Origin: an uncultured Clostridia bacterium | Lineage (GTDB): Bacteria; Bacillota; Clostridia; Oscillospirales; Acutalibacteraceae | DNA: 64,000 bases | Direction: 5' to 3' | Assembly (NCBI GenBank): GCA_904397895.1 | Contig: CAJFOZ010000016.1 | Span: 21,169-85,168, forward strand | Shown: piece after piece, positions 54,697 to 63,379 of the stretch | Numbering within the stretch: position 1 is the first letter of the stretch | Layout: each line of letters begins with the position of its first letter | The notes under the pieces: generated by a model | Seen by the model: only the letters and a program-made list of their open reading frames with translations | Databases searched by the model: none | Told to the model about the DNA's origin: nothing | Program-made: the position numbers and the translations under genes

Positions 54697-55176
54697 GTGG
54701 AAAAGCTATTGAAATTATTGGATGAAAACGCCCGTTTGAGCAATGAGCAAATGGCCGTGATGCTGGGTATGACGCCGGAAGAGGTGGCTGCCGAGATCGA
54801 CCGTTTGGAAAAGCAGGGGGTTATCCGGGGCTATAAAACGGTGATCAATTGGGATAAAACAGAACGTGAATACGTCACAGCCCTCATCGAGCTGAAGGTC
54901 ACTCCCAAGCGGGACCTGGGCTTTGACGAGATTGCCCATACCATCGCGGCCTTTGAGGAAGTGCAGGACGTTTATTTGATGTCGGGCGGCTTTGATGTAG
55001 CAGTCATGCTCAACGGACGCACCTTCCAGGAAATCGCTATGTTTGTGGCAAAACGCCTGTCTCCTTTGGAGTCGGTGTTGTCTACCGCCACCCATTTTGT
55101 CCTAAGCCGCTACAAAGAAAAAGGCCTGCTGATGAACACAGTCCCTCCCGACGAGAGGAGGAACATCCTGCTGTGA
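54697..55176 (+). CDS. Lrp/AsnC family transcriptional regulator
   Basis: A 159-residue Lrp-type regulator: N-terminal HTH (LLKLLDENARLSNEQMAVML) and C-terminal RAM/ACT-like domain (ALIELKVTPKRDLGFDEIAH). It overlaps the aminotransferase gene, a conserved clostridial pair, and probably responds to an amino acid substrate of that enzyme. Confidence 0.93.
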   Translation: MEKLLKLLDENARLSNEQMAVMLGMTPEEVAAEIDRLEKQGVIRGYKTVINWDKTEREYVTALIELKVTPKRDLGFDEIAHTIAAFEEVQDVYLMSGGFDVAVMLNGRTFQEIAMFVAKRLSPLESVLSTATHFVLSRYKEKGLLMNTVPPDERRNILL

Positions 55177-56345
55177 TGGATTATGAAAATCTGATGACCG
55201 AACGGTTGCGTCGTGTAAAGCCGTCGGGTATTCGGCGTTTTTTTGACATCGCTGCTGAAATGGATGACGTCATTTCCCTTTCGGTAGGCGAACCGGATTT
55301 TATGACTCCATGGCATGTCCGCCAAGCCGGTATCCACTCCCTGGAAAAGGGGAAAACACATTATACTTCCAACAGCGGTTTAATGGAACTGCGGCGGGAA
55401 ATCAGCAGTTATCTTTCCCGCCGGTTCCACGTTTCCTATCATCCAGAAAACGAAGTTCTGGTAACGGTGGGTGGATCGGAAGCCATTGATTTGTGCATAC
55501 GCTCTCTGGTGGACTACGGGGATGAGGTCATTATCCCCGAACCATCCTTTGTCTGTTATCGTCCTATCACCGAGATGGCCGGGGGAGTCCCTGTTATCAT
55601 CGAGACCAAATCGGAGGACCGTTTCCGGTTGACGGCCGAGCAGCTGCGCAACGCCATCACTCCAAGAACCAAACTGCTCATTTTACCTTATCCCAACAAT
55701 CCCACGGGAGCCGTTATGCGTCGGGAACATCTAGAGGCCATTGCCGAGGTCATCCGAGGCACCAATATTATGGTACTGGCCGATGAGATTTACGGGGAAC
55801 TAACCTATGGCAAGGCCTGTCATGAATCCATTGCCTCCATTGAGGGAATGTGGGAACACACCATCTTGATCAGCGGGTTCTCCAAGTCCTACGCCATGAC
55901 CGGTTGGCGATTGGGTTATGCGTGTGGGCCTAAGGAGATCATCGGCGCCATGACAAAATTGCACCAGTTTGCCATTATGAGCGCCCCTACCACCGCCCAG
56001 TACGCTGCTGTAGAGGCTATGCGGGCTGGAGATGGGGATATTGAGAGCATGCGGGATGAGTACGATATGCGTCGACGCCTGATTGTGGAAGGCCTTCGTT
56101 CCCTGGGGCTCGATTGTTTTGAGCCGGAAGGAGCCTTTTACTGCTTCCCCTGTATTCGATCGACGGGCATGGATTCTGAGACTTTTTGTGAAAAGCTTCT
56201 TTACGATCAAAAGGTGGCTTTGGTGCCTGGCAATGCCTTTGGTGAAAGCGGGGAAGGGTTTGTACGCGTTTCATACTGCTATTCGACCAAACATATTATT
56301 GAAGCGCTCAAGCGTATTAAGAAGTTTTTGAACGCTACGCCATAA
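55176..56345 (+). CDS. PLP-dependent class I/II aminotransferase
   Basis: A fold type I aminotransferase of about 389 residues. It has LPYPNNPTGAVM, the VLADEIYGELTYG Asp/Tyr pair and the catalytic Lys in ISGFSKSYAMTGWRLGY. Aromatic or aspartate-type specificity cannot be settled; members paired with Lrp regulators are often aromatic aminotransferases. Start is the ATG at 55176 or the GTG at 55173, overlapping the Lrp stop. An aryl-transaminating role would feed the ior-paaK module at 24-29 kb, but this is speculation. Confidence 0.92.
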   Translation: MDYENLMTERLRRVKPSGIRRFFDIAAEMDDVISLSVGEPDFMTPWHVRQAGIHSLEKGKTHYTSNSGLMELRREISSYLSRRFHVSYHPENEVLVTVGGSEAIDLCIRSLVDYGDEVIIPEPSFVCYRPITEMAGGVPVIIETKSEDRFRLTAEQLRNAITPRTKLLILPYPNNPTGAVMRREHLEAIAEVIRGTNIMVLADEIYGELTYGKACHESIASIEGMWEHTILISGFSKSYAMTGWRLGYACGPKEIIGAMTKLHQFAIMSAPTTAQYAAVEAMRAGDGDIESMRDEYDMRRRLIVEGLRSLGLDCFEPEGAFYCFPCIRSTGMDSETFCEKLLYDQKVALVPGNAFGESGEGFVRVSYCYSTKHIIEALKRIKKFLNATP

Positions 56346-56365
56346 GGAAAAGGAGCAGCCGAATC

Positions 56366-57229
56366 ATGGGTATTTTGGTCAAAGCGCCTGCAAAGATCAA
56401 TTTGTCTTTGGATATCACCGGCTGCCGGGACGATGGATATCATCTCGTGCGTATGGTGATGCAATCGGTGGACTTATGCGATACGGTAGAGGTTGCGCCG
56501 TCAAGCGGCGGAATTTCATTATCCTGTTCCCGCCCTGATCTGCCTATGGATGATACAAATTTAGCATACCGGGCAGCGCGCCTTTATCTGGATCAGGCCG
56601 GCATAAAAGGGGAAGGCGTGTCCATCCATCTCCAAAAGAATATCCCCATGGCGGCAGGATTGGCAGGTGGCAGCGCCGATGCCGCTGCTGTACTTTTGGC
56701 ACTCAACCATTTGTACACTCGGATGTCGTCCGAATCCCTGCTGGATCTAGGGGCTAAACTAGGAGCGGACGTCCCCTTTTGTCTGCAAGGTGGAACCTCT
56801 TTGGCCCAGGGTATTGGGACAAGCCTTTCTGCTCTTTTGCCTCTCCCGGATTGTTTCATTCTTCTATGCAAACCGGACGTTGGCGTTTCTACCCAAGAGG
56901 CATACCGCCGGTTTGACGGTTTAAAAGAGGTCATCCATCCGGATGTGGATGGAATGATTGGGGCTTTGAAGAAAAGTGATCTTTCTTCGATTGCACCTTT
57001 GGTGGGCAATGTGTTTGAGCAGGTAATCTGTCTGCCTGAGCTGGACCACATCCGAGGCGTTATGAAAAATTGTGGCGCTATGGCAAGCTGTATGAGCGGC
57101 AGCGGCCCCACTGTATTTGGTTTATTTGCCGAAGAAAAGCAGATGAAAGCATGCCGGGATCGGTTGATGCAAACCTATCGTGAAGTTTTTGATACACGTC
57201 CCATTGGTCACGGTTGCAAAATAATTTAA
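56366..57229 (+). CDS. ispE: 4-diphosphocytidyl-2-C-methyl-D-erythritol kinase
   Basis: A 287-residue GHMP kinase of the MEP pathway. It has VKAPAKINLSLDITGCRDDGYH, the ATP-binding PMAAGLAGGSADAAAVLL and the C-terminal SCMSGSGPTVFGLF. It complements dxs and ispA elsewhere in the window. AAGGAGCAG precedes the ATG. A terminator-like hairpin follows. Confidence 0.95.
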   Translation: MGILVKAPAKINLSLDITGCRDDGYHLVRMVMQSVDLCDTVEVAPSSGGISLSCSRPDLPMDDTNLAYRAARLYLDQAGIKGEGVSIHLQKNIPMAAGLAGGSADAAAVLLALNHLYTRMSSESLLDLGAKLGADVPFCLQGGTSLAQGIGTSLSALLPLPDCFILLCKPDVGVSTQEAYRRFDGLKEVIHPDVDGMIGALKKSDLSSIAPLVGNVFEQVICLPELDHIRGVMKNCGAMASCMSGSGPTVFGLFAEEKQMKACRDRLMQTYREVFDTRPIGHGCKII

Positions 57230-57251
57230 TTTCATGGAATAAGTGATAGAA

Positions 57252-57299
57252 ACCCGTCCCATACTGATGGTAACACCATTGGAAAAGGACGGGATTTTT
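57252..57299 (+). terminator. terminator-like hairpin between ispE and spoIIR
   Basis: CCCGTCC pairs with GGACGGG, with an inner ATGGT/ACCAT hairpin, followed by six T residues that end at the spoIIR ATG. The 3' arm is the only sequence in ribosome-site position for spoIIR. Confidence 0.7.
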
Positions 57300-57300
57300 T

Positions 57301-57912
57301 ATGAACTTCAAAAGATTATTAATGGCTTTGTCGATGGGATTTGTCATAGCGGTGCTTTGCAGTATGGCCAGCTTTTCCCAGCAGTGTCAGAACATAAGAG
57401 AAAGCGTTTTCCGGCTTCATGTCCTCGCCAATTCCGACAGCCAAGAGGATCAGGCATTGAAGCTCAGGGTGCGCGATCGCATCCTCCTGGAATCGGAACA
57501 TCTCATGGACGGCGTATCCAGCCGGGAACAAGCTGAACAAATTGTCAAGCAGCATCTTCCCGAATTGGAAGCGGCGGCCAAGGATGAAATCCAACGCCAA
57601 GGATACGATTATCCAGTAGAGATCCGCTTGGAGAACACCTATTTTAATACAAGACAATATGATACTGTCACGTTACCTGCCGGTCAGTACGACGCCCTGC
57701 GGGTATTGATTGGATCTGGAGAAGGACACAATTGGTGGTGTGTCATGTTTCCTCCCATGTGCCTGCCTGCGGCCGAAGATCCCAAACAAATTGAAGATGT
57801 GCTGAGTCCTCAGGAGACCGATATTGTGGAAGGTGGGGAACAGTACGAAGTAAAATTTAAAGTCGTAGAATGGTTTGAGGAGATTCAGAATTACATCCAA
57901 AACTGGTTGTGA
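57301..57912 (+). CDS. spoIIR: stage II sporulation protein R
   Basis: A 203-residue SpoIIR. It has an N-terminal signal/anchor (RLLMALSMGFVIAVLCSM), the family segments RESVFRLHVLANSDSQEDQA and LKLRVRDRILLESE, and WWCVMFPPMCLP near the end. Made in the forespore under sigma-F in model organisms, it signals SpoIIGA to process pro-sigma-E. I could not find a convincing sigma-F promoter in the 71-bp gap. Confidence 0.93.
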   Translation: MNFKRLLMALSMGFVIAVLCSMASFSQQCQNIRESVFRLHVLANSDSQEDQALKLRVRDRILLESEHLMDGVSSREQAEQIVKQHLPELEAAAKDEIQRQGYDYPVEIRLENTYFNTRQYDTVTLPAGQYDALRVLIGSGEGHNWWCVMFPPMCLPAAEDPKQIEDVLSPQETDIVEGGEQYEVKFKVVEWFEEIQNYIQNWL

Positions 57913-57952
57913 TCTTTTGATTAATCCAATAAAAAAATCCAGGTGAAAATTA

Positions 57953-57999
57953 CAAACCTATCCTGCTGAATGCCGACGGCGGGATGGGTTTGTTTGCGA
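57953..57999 (+). terminator. terminator after spoIIR
   Basis: AAACCTATCCTGC (57953-57965) pairs with GCGGGATGGGTTT with two G-U pairs; a small GCCGACGGC hairpin fills the loop. T-rich sequence follows. Confidence 0.65.
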
Positions 58000-58035
58000 G
58001 TTTTGAGATAAATTGTCTCAGTCTGTTGATTCATC

Positions 58036-58064
58036 TTTTCAAAAAGGATTTTTTGGTATATAAT
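58036..58064 (+). promoter_or_regulatory. candidate promoter of pyrE
   Basis: TATAAT (58059-58064) with a weak -35 TTTTCA (58036-58041) at 17 bp. Confidence 0.45.
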
Positions 58065-58099
58065 CAGGAGTAACAAATTGTGTAAAGGGGACGTTGCTC

Positions 58100-58681
58100 A
58101 TGATTTCTCAAGAACGGGTTTTAGAAGTATTAAAAGAAGCCGGCGTTTTGATGGAAGGGCATTTTCGCCTGACTTCCGGCCGTCACAGCAATAAGTATTT
58201 GCAGTGCGCTAAAATTTTCCGCAATACCAAATATAGCGAAGAACTCTGCGCCGCTTTGGCAGAGCATTTTGCTGAAGATAACATCCAATTGGTCATCGGG
58301 CCGGCTTTGGGCGCTGTGCAGATGGCCTATGAAGTCAGCCGCCATTTGAAGGTGGAGAATTTCTTTGCCGAGCGGGATGCCGATGGTAAGATGGCTCTGC
58401 GCCGTGGTTTTGCTATCCAGCCTGGCCAGCGCGTCCTGATTGTGGAGGATGTGGTCACCACCGGCGGTTCGGTCCGTGAAGTCATGGAGATCGTAAAGCA
58501 GCAAGGCGGTATTGTGGCAGGCATCGGCTCTATTGTGGACCGCACTGGCGGCGCCATTGACTTTGGCGTTCCTTTTAAGGCCGTCATCTCACTGCATGTG
58601 GACTCCTGGGAACCCGACGAATGCCCCATTTGCAAAGAAGGGAATATCCCGCTGGTAAAACCCGGAAGTCGGAAGGTGTAA
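58100..58681 (+). CDS. pyrE: orotate phosphoribosyltransferase
   Basis: A 193-residue OPRTase. It has FRLTSGRHSNKYLQCAKIF near the N terminus and the PRPP-binding loop VLIVEDVVTTGGSVREVME. It makes OMP in pyrimidine synthesis, yet stands apart from other pyr genes. The ATG at 58100 has AAAGGGG 9 bp upstream; a TTG 6 bp earlier is possible. radC follows after 38 bp. Confidence 0.95.
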   Translation: MISQERVLEVLKEAGVLMEGHFRLTSGRHSNKYLQCAKIFRNTKYSEELCAALAEHFAEDNIQLVIGPALGAVQMAYEVSRHLKVENFFAERDADGKMALRRGFAIQPGQRVLIVEDVVTTGGSVREVMEIVKQQGGIVAGIGSIVDRTGGAIDFGVPFKAVISLHVDSWEPDECPICKEGNIPLVKPGSRKV

Positions 58682-58719
58682 CATGGCCCACGCCAGAAAA
58701 TATAGTTTGAGGTTATATC

Positions 58720-59424
58720 ATGTCGCATAACGGACATAGGGACCGTCTTCGTAACCGCTTTTTAAGAGAAGGTTTGGATCATTTTGAACCCCACAATGTG
58801 TTGGAGCTTTTGCTCTTTTACTCCATCCCACGCAAGGATACCAATGACGTTGCTCATAATTTGATCGACCGTTTCGGCAGCTTTTCCGCGACCTTGGATG
58901 CACCTTATGACGAGCTTTTAAAAGTGCCCGGCGTAGGAGCCAACACAGCCACTTTAATTAAAATGATCACTTCCATTTGTAGATGGTATATGGTGGATCG
59001 CACATCGGATATTCGCAGCATCAACAGTGTAGAGAAAGCAGGGGAATTCCTCAAACCAAAGTTTATCGGACGGACAGAAGAAATCATCTATTTTGTATCA
59101 CTGGATGCAAAAAGTCGGATTTTAAATTGCAGCATTGTTTCAGAAGGCGCGGTCAATGAAGTCAATCTCAATATACGTAAAGTTGTGGAATTGGTCATGC
59201 GGTACAAGGCAAGTGCAGGAATCCTAGCCCATAATCATCCCAACGGTTTGGCCATTCCATCCGAAGACGATGTGGAAACAACTTATCAGCTAATGCGTGC
59301 GCTCAAGTATGTCAATGTCCATCTTGTTGACCATATTATTGTAGCGGATGACGATTTTGTTTCTATGAGAGAAAGCCGGCGGTATACAAGCATATTCGAT
59401 GGTTCACCCATTGTTTCAGAATAA
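58720..59424 (+). CDS. radC: RadC family JAB-domain protein
   Basis: A 234-residue RadC/YsxA-type protein. The N-terminal helix-hairpin-helix region contains KVPGVGANTATLIKM, and the JAB/MPN domain has the zinc motif AHNHPNGLAIPSEDD. The family's role in DNA repair is doubtful and no biochemical activity is certain. A terminator follows. Confidence 0.93.
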   Translation: MSHNGHRDRLRNRFLREGLDHFEPHNVLELLLFYSIPRKDTNDVAHNLIDRFGSFSATLDAPYDELLKVPGVGANTATLIKMITSICRWYMVDRTSDIRSINSVEKAGEFLKPKFIGRTEEIIYFVSLDAKSRILNCSIVSEGAVNEVNLNIRKVVELVMRYKASAGILAHNHPNGLAIPSEDDVETTYQLMRALKYVNVHLVDHIIVADDDFVSMRESRRYTSIFDGSPIVSE

Positions 59425-59448
59425 ACGGCCGGTTTTTCTGGTACAATT

Positions 59449-59492
59449 AAAACGCACCCACAGGAAGAGTTTTTACTGTGGGTGTGTTTTTT
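59449..59492 (+). terminator. terminator after radC
   Basis: Arms 59449-59463 and 59476-59490 pair with one G-U pair, then T residues. Confidence 0.85.
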
Positions 59493-59510
59493 ATTAATCT
59501 TTTATTTCCC

Positions 59511-59539
59511 TTGACTTTTGACGTCAACGGCCATATAAT
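59511..59539 (+). promoter_or_regulatory. promoter of the AbrB-like regulator operon
   Basis: TTGACT (59511-59516), 17 bp and TATAAT (59534-59539). The spacer contains the perfect palindrome TTGACGTCAA (59518-59527), a likely operator. Confidence 0.8.
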
Positions 59540-59579
59540 ACATACAAATATGAAATACATATTTGTATGTATTATATGG
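59531..59579. repeat. perfect 22-bp inverted repeat overlapping the -10 box (probable operator)
   Basis: Arms 59531-59552 and 59558-59579 are exact reverse complements with a 5-bp AAATA spacer. The left arm contains the -10 TATAAT. The arms are AT-rich (CATACAAATATG type), which suits AbrB-like binding. The right arm ends 16 bp before the regulator start codon and overlaps the leader mRNA. Confidence 0.88.
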
Positions 59580-59595
59580 CGAAGGAGAGATCATT

Positions 59596-59826
59596 ATGGA
59601 GATCCCAAAAGGGCACTATATTTTTGGAACCGTTAAAGTAGGGGAGAGGGGGCAGATTATCATTCCCAAAGAGGCGAGAGAAACCTTCCAGATCAAAGCA
59701 GGAGATATCTTGATTGTCCTAGGCGATGAGAAATGGGGAATCGCCGTTACAAAGGCGGACGTCCTACAAAAGCATGCTCAAAATGTCTTTCAAAAAATAG
59801 CGGAGGCGGAAAACGATGACCATTGA
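59596..59826 (+). CDS. AbrB/MazE/SpoVT family DNA-binding protein
   Basis: A 76-residue swapped-hairpin regulator: GTVKVGERGQIIIPKEARETF then IKAGDILIVLGDEKWGIAV. The C-terminal tail is helical. The ATG at 59596 follows AAGGAGAG. It overlaps the next gene by 11 bp. Autorepression through the palindromes upstream is the obvious guess. It could also be a MazE-like antitoxin, but its partner is not a MazF. Confidence 0.9.
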   Translation: MEIPKGHYIFGTVKVGERGQIIIPKEARETFQIKAGDILIVLGDEKWGIAVTKADVLQKHAQNVFQKIAEAENDDH

Positions 59827-60421
59827 ACAAACCACCCTTTCCTTTTTAAAAGGGGACTGCGTCAAAGAATTTGGCGAAAAAGAAGGGAAGGAAATCTACG
59901 ATCAAACCCAAAGTCTTTATGAGCAATTGCTCAGTAGCGCAGACGACCGGGGAAGTGATGTCATCCGGGAACATCTTGAGAAAAAATTATTTTCACCAAT
60001 GGCCTATTATAAAACGCTGCTTTCTAGGGGGATGAAGGCAACCGAAGCGCTCTTCTATGTAAAAAAGGAGACGCATAAAGCGGCTTCGATCAAAAAACAA
60101 GAGATGCAGGGTCTCGCTAAAATGCCGTTTGCCTATATGATTTATCGTTTGGGTGTAAAAAAATTCATGAAAAAGAATTTTCCAGAAGAGGGTTGGCAAA
60201 CAGAGTGGGTGCGATGCGACAAAAAAGAGATCCATTTTAATTTACATCGATGCATCTACTGGGATTTGACAAATCGATACGGATGCCCCGAACTATGCTG
60301 CGTCTACTGTGAAAACGATACCATCTCTTTTTCCGGCCTGCTACCCAAAATCAAATTTGAACGTATGGGCACTCTGGGCGAAGGATCATCTTACTGTGAT
60401 TTTCATTTTGTAAAAGCATAG
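59816..60421 (+). CDS. ATC hydrolase family protein (L-2-amino-thiazoline-4-carboxylic acid hydrolase-like)
   Basis: A 201-residue protein resembling the ATC-hydrolase family. The C-terminal part has NLHRCIYWDLTNRYGCPELC and CVYCENDTISF, with the Cys-rich core and Asp typical of this group. The natural substrate in such anaerobes is unknown. Its start lies inside the AbrB-like gene, so the two are one operon. A perfect hairpin follows at 60437-60475. Confidence 0.75.
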   Translation: MTIEQTTLSFLKGDCVKEFGEKEGKEIYDQTQSLYEQLLSSADDRGSDVIREHLEKKLFSPMAYYKTLLSRGMKATEALFYVKKETHKAASIKKQEMQGLAKMPFAYMIYRLGVKKFMKKNFPEEGWQTEWVRCDKKEIHFNLHRCIYWDLTNRYGCPELCCVYCENDTISFSGLLPKIKFERMGTLGEGSSYCDFHFVKA

Positions 60422-60436
60422 CACTCTTACTTATAA

Positions 60437-60475
60437 TGTAAGGGCCCAGGTTATTCGATAACCGGGGCCCTTACA
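60437..60475. terminator. bidirectional hairpin between convergent genes
   Basis: Perfect 11-bp arms (60437-60447 and 60465-60475) enclosing a 6-bp inner stem GGTTAT/ATAACC. There is no long T-run on either side. Confidence 0.6.
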
Positions 60476-60501
60476 CTTAACAATGGATCTTCTTAAATCC
60501 C

Positions 60502-63156
60502 TTATTTCCTGACGAGGCGTTTGATCATCTTGACTATCTCCACCTGTAGGATGGAGCACAAGGAAAGACCTATTACAATCAGCCATTGGGCTGCATTCAA
60601 CACCGTAAGATGGAACATGCTCTGCAAAGCCGGAATGAATAAAATACAAACCATCAGCAAAAGCGATGCTGCAAAAGAGACCAACAGCCACGGGTTGATA
60701 CCTTCAGCCCTTACCCAGATTGGTTCCGTATTGGAGCGCTGATTGAAAGCACGCAGCATTTGGGAAAAAGCCAATACGCAGAACGCCATTGTTTGGCCTA
60801 CTGCATGGCTGCCTATGCTCACGCCGATCCAATAAGCGGCAATGGTCATGGCCGACACAAAGATACCCTGTGTGATAACCCGACGTACCAGATCTTTTTC
60901 AAAGAGAGTGCCGGATTTCACCGGTTGGTGTTTCATGATATTTTTACTCGCAGGATCGACGCCTAACGCCAGTGCGGGAAGGGTAGCTGTAGCCAGGTTA
61001 ACCCACAAAATGTGGACAGCCAACAGCGGAGCATCCCAGTTAAAGACGGTCGCTATAAAAAGCGTCAGGATTTCTGCGATGTTACCCACCAGCAAAAATT
61101 GGATTACCTTTTGGATATTACGATAGACGCGCCGTCCTTCTTTGATGGCATAAGCGATGGTGGTAAAACTATCGTCTAATAGGATCATGTCGGAGGCATC
61201 TTTGGCCACGTCCGTACCGGTGATCCCCATGGCTACACCGATATCCGCCGCCTTGAGGGCTGGAGAATCGTTGACACCGTCGCCCGTCATAGCGGCAACT
61301 TCGCCGGTACGCTTTAAGCTCTGGATAATGCGGAGTTTATCGGCCGGCGAAACACGGGCAAAAACCGTAGTAGTTTTTACCGATTGATCCAATTGGTCAT
61401 CGGTCATCGTATCCAGCTCATCGCCTGAAATAACGGTATTGCCTTCTTGATAAATCCCCAGTTCTTTTGCAATAGCCAGTGCCGTTACTTTATGGTCGCC
61501 GGTAATCATGATGGTACGGATCCCAGCTTCCCGGCAGATTTTTACCGATTGCGCTACCTCTTTCCTGGGCGGATCGATCATCCCTACTGCGCCCACAAAG
61601 GTCATGTCGAACTCCACATCCTCATCGTCGTCAATTGGGACAGAAGAAAGTGTCCTCGTAGCAAATCCCAACACTCGTAAGGCGTTTTTAGACATGTCCA
61701 GACATAGCTTTGAAATGTTTTCCCGGTCCTCCTTCGTAATGGGGCGGACGCCTTGGGACGTTAAAATCTGGGTACACAACGGGAGCATCTCATCTACGGC
61801 ACCCTTGGTGTAAGAGATGTATTTATTTTGAATACGGTGTACTGTCGTCATGCGCTTTCGGTCGGAATCAAAGGGCTGTTCAAATAGACGGGGATATTTG
61901 TCTTCCAGGCATTCGTGGTCAATGCCAAAAGCCTGCGCCATATGAATCAGCGCCCCTTCAGTGGGATCACCGATGATCTCACCTTCGTGGTCGGGGTCAA
62001 GGCTTGCATCGTTACACAGTGCGGCAGCATACACCAGCTCTTGATAGACCTCAGGATGTGTTTTTGCAGCCGATTGAATGGGGGTTGTTTTACCAGCCTC
62101 AAAGTCACCGTTGATGGCAATGTGGGTAACGGTCATTTTATTGAGGGTCAATGTTCCTGTTTTATCGCTGCAAATGACCGTTGCACTGCCCAGCGTCTCC
62201 ACTGCGGGCAACTTGCGGATGAGGGCATTTTTCTTCGCCATCCGCTGGACGCCTAACGCCATCACAATGGTGGCCGTTGCCGGCAATCCCTCCGGTATGA
62301 TAGAGATGGCCAGAGAGATGGCCACAAGAAATTGGGGGATTAGAGGGCGTTGGTACAATGCGCCAATTACAAAAATGAGCACACAAACAATCAGCCCTAC
62401 TATTGTCAGCGTTTTGCCCACCGCATTTAGTTTTCGCTTTAAAGGAGTATCCAGTTCATCCTGGTCGTCCAACATGTTGGCGATGTTACCCACTTGTGTA
62501 TCCATACCAGTGGCTACCACTACGCCAATGGCACGCCCGTACGTCACAATAGAGGATGTATACACCATGTTGCTGCGATCGCCTAACGGGCAATCCTGAG
62601 GAAGCTGTTGGTCGGCGTCCTTTTCCGAAGGGACCGATTCCCCTGTGAGGGATGCTTCCTGCACCTTGAGGTTGGCGGAATCGATTAGTCGCATATCGGC
62701 GGGAACCATATCACCGTCGCTCAGCAGTACGACGTCGCCCACAACCAGTTCACCGGCGGGAACCACACTTTCTTCCCCCTGACGTAAGACGCGTGCCGTT
62801 GGAGCACTCATATTCCGAAGGGCCTCCAGTGAGGATTGCGCCTTTTTCTCCTGCACAATGCCAATGAATGCATTCAGCACTACGATGCTGAAAATCACGA
62901 TAGCCTCTGTCCATTCCTGGAGAACAGCGGAAAATATCGCCGCGCCTATCAAGATCAGCACCATAGGATCCATGATTTGTGCTTTCAGCATTTGTAGAAT
63001 GGTCTTAGGCGGTTTGGAACGCAATTCATTGCGTCCATTTTTTTCTAGCCTTTTGGCTGCCTCGGCATCACTCAGCCCTTGTTCTGAGGCATGCAATGTA
63101 GCAAAAATCTCTTCAAGTTTCTGTGCGTGCCAAGGCTGCTGTCTGTGATTATCCAT
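60502..63156 (-). CDS. P-type cation-translocating ATPase (Ca2+-ATPase-like, type IIA)
   Basis: An 884-residue type II P-ATPase. It has the N-terminal cation ATPase domain, TGES in [16 protein letters not shown] in M4 ([17 protein letters not shown]), the phosphorylated Asp in [13 protein letters not shown] (about residue 331) and [22 protein letters not shown]5 keeps the Asn and Glu (VGNIAEI). M6, however, reads [17 protein letters not shown] where relatives have NLVTDGLPA or NLVTDSLPA, so the cation-binding Asp is Ala. Cation and direction are therefore open. The ATG at 63156 follows AAAGGAG. Leader-peptide control is likely (see upstream entries). Confidence 0.93.
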   Translation of the reverse strand: MDNHRQQPWHAQKLEEIFATLHASEQGLSDAEAAKRLEKNGRNELRSKPPKTILQMLKAQIMDPMVLILIGAAIFSAVLQEWTEAIVIFSIVVLNAFIGIVQEKKAQSSLEALRNMSAPTARVLRQGEESVVPAGELVVGDVVLLSDGDMVPADMRLIDSANLKVQEASLTGESVPSEKDADQQLPQDCPLGDRSNMVYTSSIVTYGRAIGVVVATGMDTQVGNIANMLDDQDELDTPLKRKLNAVGKTLTIVGLIVCVLIFVIGALYQRPLIPQFLVAISLAISIIPEGLPATATIVMALGVQRMAKKNALIRKLPAVETLGSATVICSDKTGTLTLNKMTVTHIAINGDFEAGKTTPIQSAAKTHPEVYQELVYAAALCNDASLDPDHEGEIIGDPTEGALIHMAQAFGIDHECLEDKYPRLFEQPFDSDRKRMTTVHRIQNKYISYTKGAVDEMLPLCTQILTSQGVRPITKEDRENISKLCLDMSKNALRVLGFATRTLSSVPIDDDEDVEFDMTFVGAVGMIDPPRKEVAQSVKICREAGIRTIMITGDHKVTALAIAKELGIYQEGNTVISGDELDTMTDDQLDQSVKTTTVFARVSPADKLRIIQSLKRTGEVAAMTGDGVNDSPALKAADIGVAMGITGTDVAKDASDMILLDDSFTTIAYAIKEGRRVYRNIQKVIQFLLVGNIAEILTLFIATVFNWDAPLLAVHILWVNLATATLPALALGVDPASKNIMKHQPVKSGTLFEKDLVRRVITQGIFVSAMTIAAYWIGVSIGSHAVGQTMAFCVLAFSQMLRAFNQRSNTEPIWVRAEGINPWLLVSFAASLLLMVCILFIPALQSMFHLTVLNAAQWLIVIGLSLCSILQVEIVKMIKRLVRK

Positions 63157-63216
63157 AAAGGATAAACCACTCCTTTCAAAAAAATTTATCTCTGATCGCC
63201 AACTATCGGCGAATAC

Positions 63217-63274
63217 AGCAAAAACACAAAAAGGCACAGCCTACCACCCATAAAAAGGGTATAGGTTATGCCTT
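63217..63274 (-). terminator. intrinsic terminator/attenuator in the P-type ATPase leader
   Basis: Arms at 63274-63257 and 63249-63231 form a long stem (18-19 nt per arm, a few wobbles and one offset) with a 7-base loop. On the minus strand TTTTTGTGTTTTT (63230-63218) follows. It lies 60 bp before the ATPase start and directly behind a short leader reading frame, so it most likely controls read-through into the gene. Confidence 0.85.
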
Positions 63275-63341
63275 AATTTATCCAAAAATCAAGATAATAT
63301 AAATAAATTTGGTCAGCGTCGCTACTGTCAGCGTCGTCCAT
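63273..63341 (-). CDS. putative 22-residue leader peptide of the P-type ATPase gene
   Basis: The frame starts MDDADSSDAD, five Asp in the first ten residues, and continues with an aromatic-rich half (three Tyr, one Phe, one Trp) to TAA at 63275-63273. AAAGGA lies 12 bp upstream. The stop codon coincides with the first bases of the terminator's 5' arm, so a ribosome finishing the frame would cover that arm. Two direct repeats of GTCAGCGTCG (plus strand 63312-63321 and 63327-63336) encode the Asp-Ala-Asp units. Translation is not proven. Confidence 0.6.
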   Translation of the reverse strand: MDDADSSDADQIYLYYLDFWIN

Positions 63342-63379
63342 GATAAAAACGTTTCCTTTCTCTTCATAAGTTTTAAGCT

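Noticed and set aside
59596..60421. Toxin-antitoxin pair (AbrB/MazE-like plus partner)
   Set aside because: The second protein matches the ATC-hydrolase family rather than a toxin, although the antitoxin-like fold of the first makes the idea tempting.
63312..63336. Direct repeats of GTCAGCGTCG as a repeat element or start of a CRISPR array
   Set aside because: Only two 10-bp copies; they are explained by the repeated Asp-Ala-Asp codons of the leader frame.
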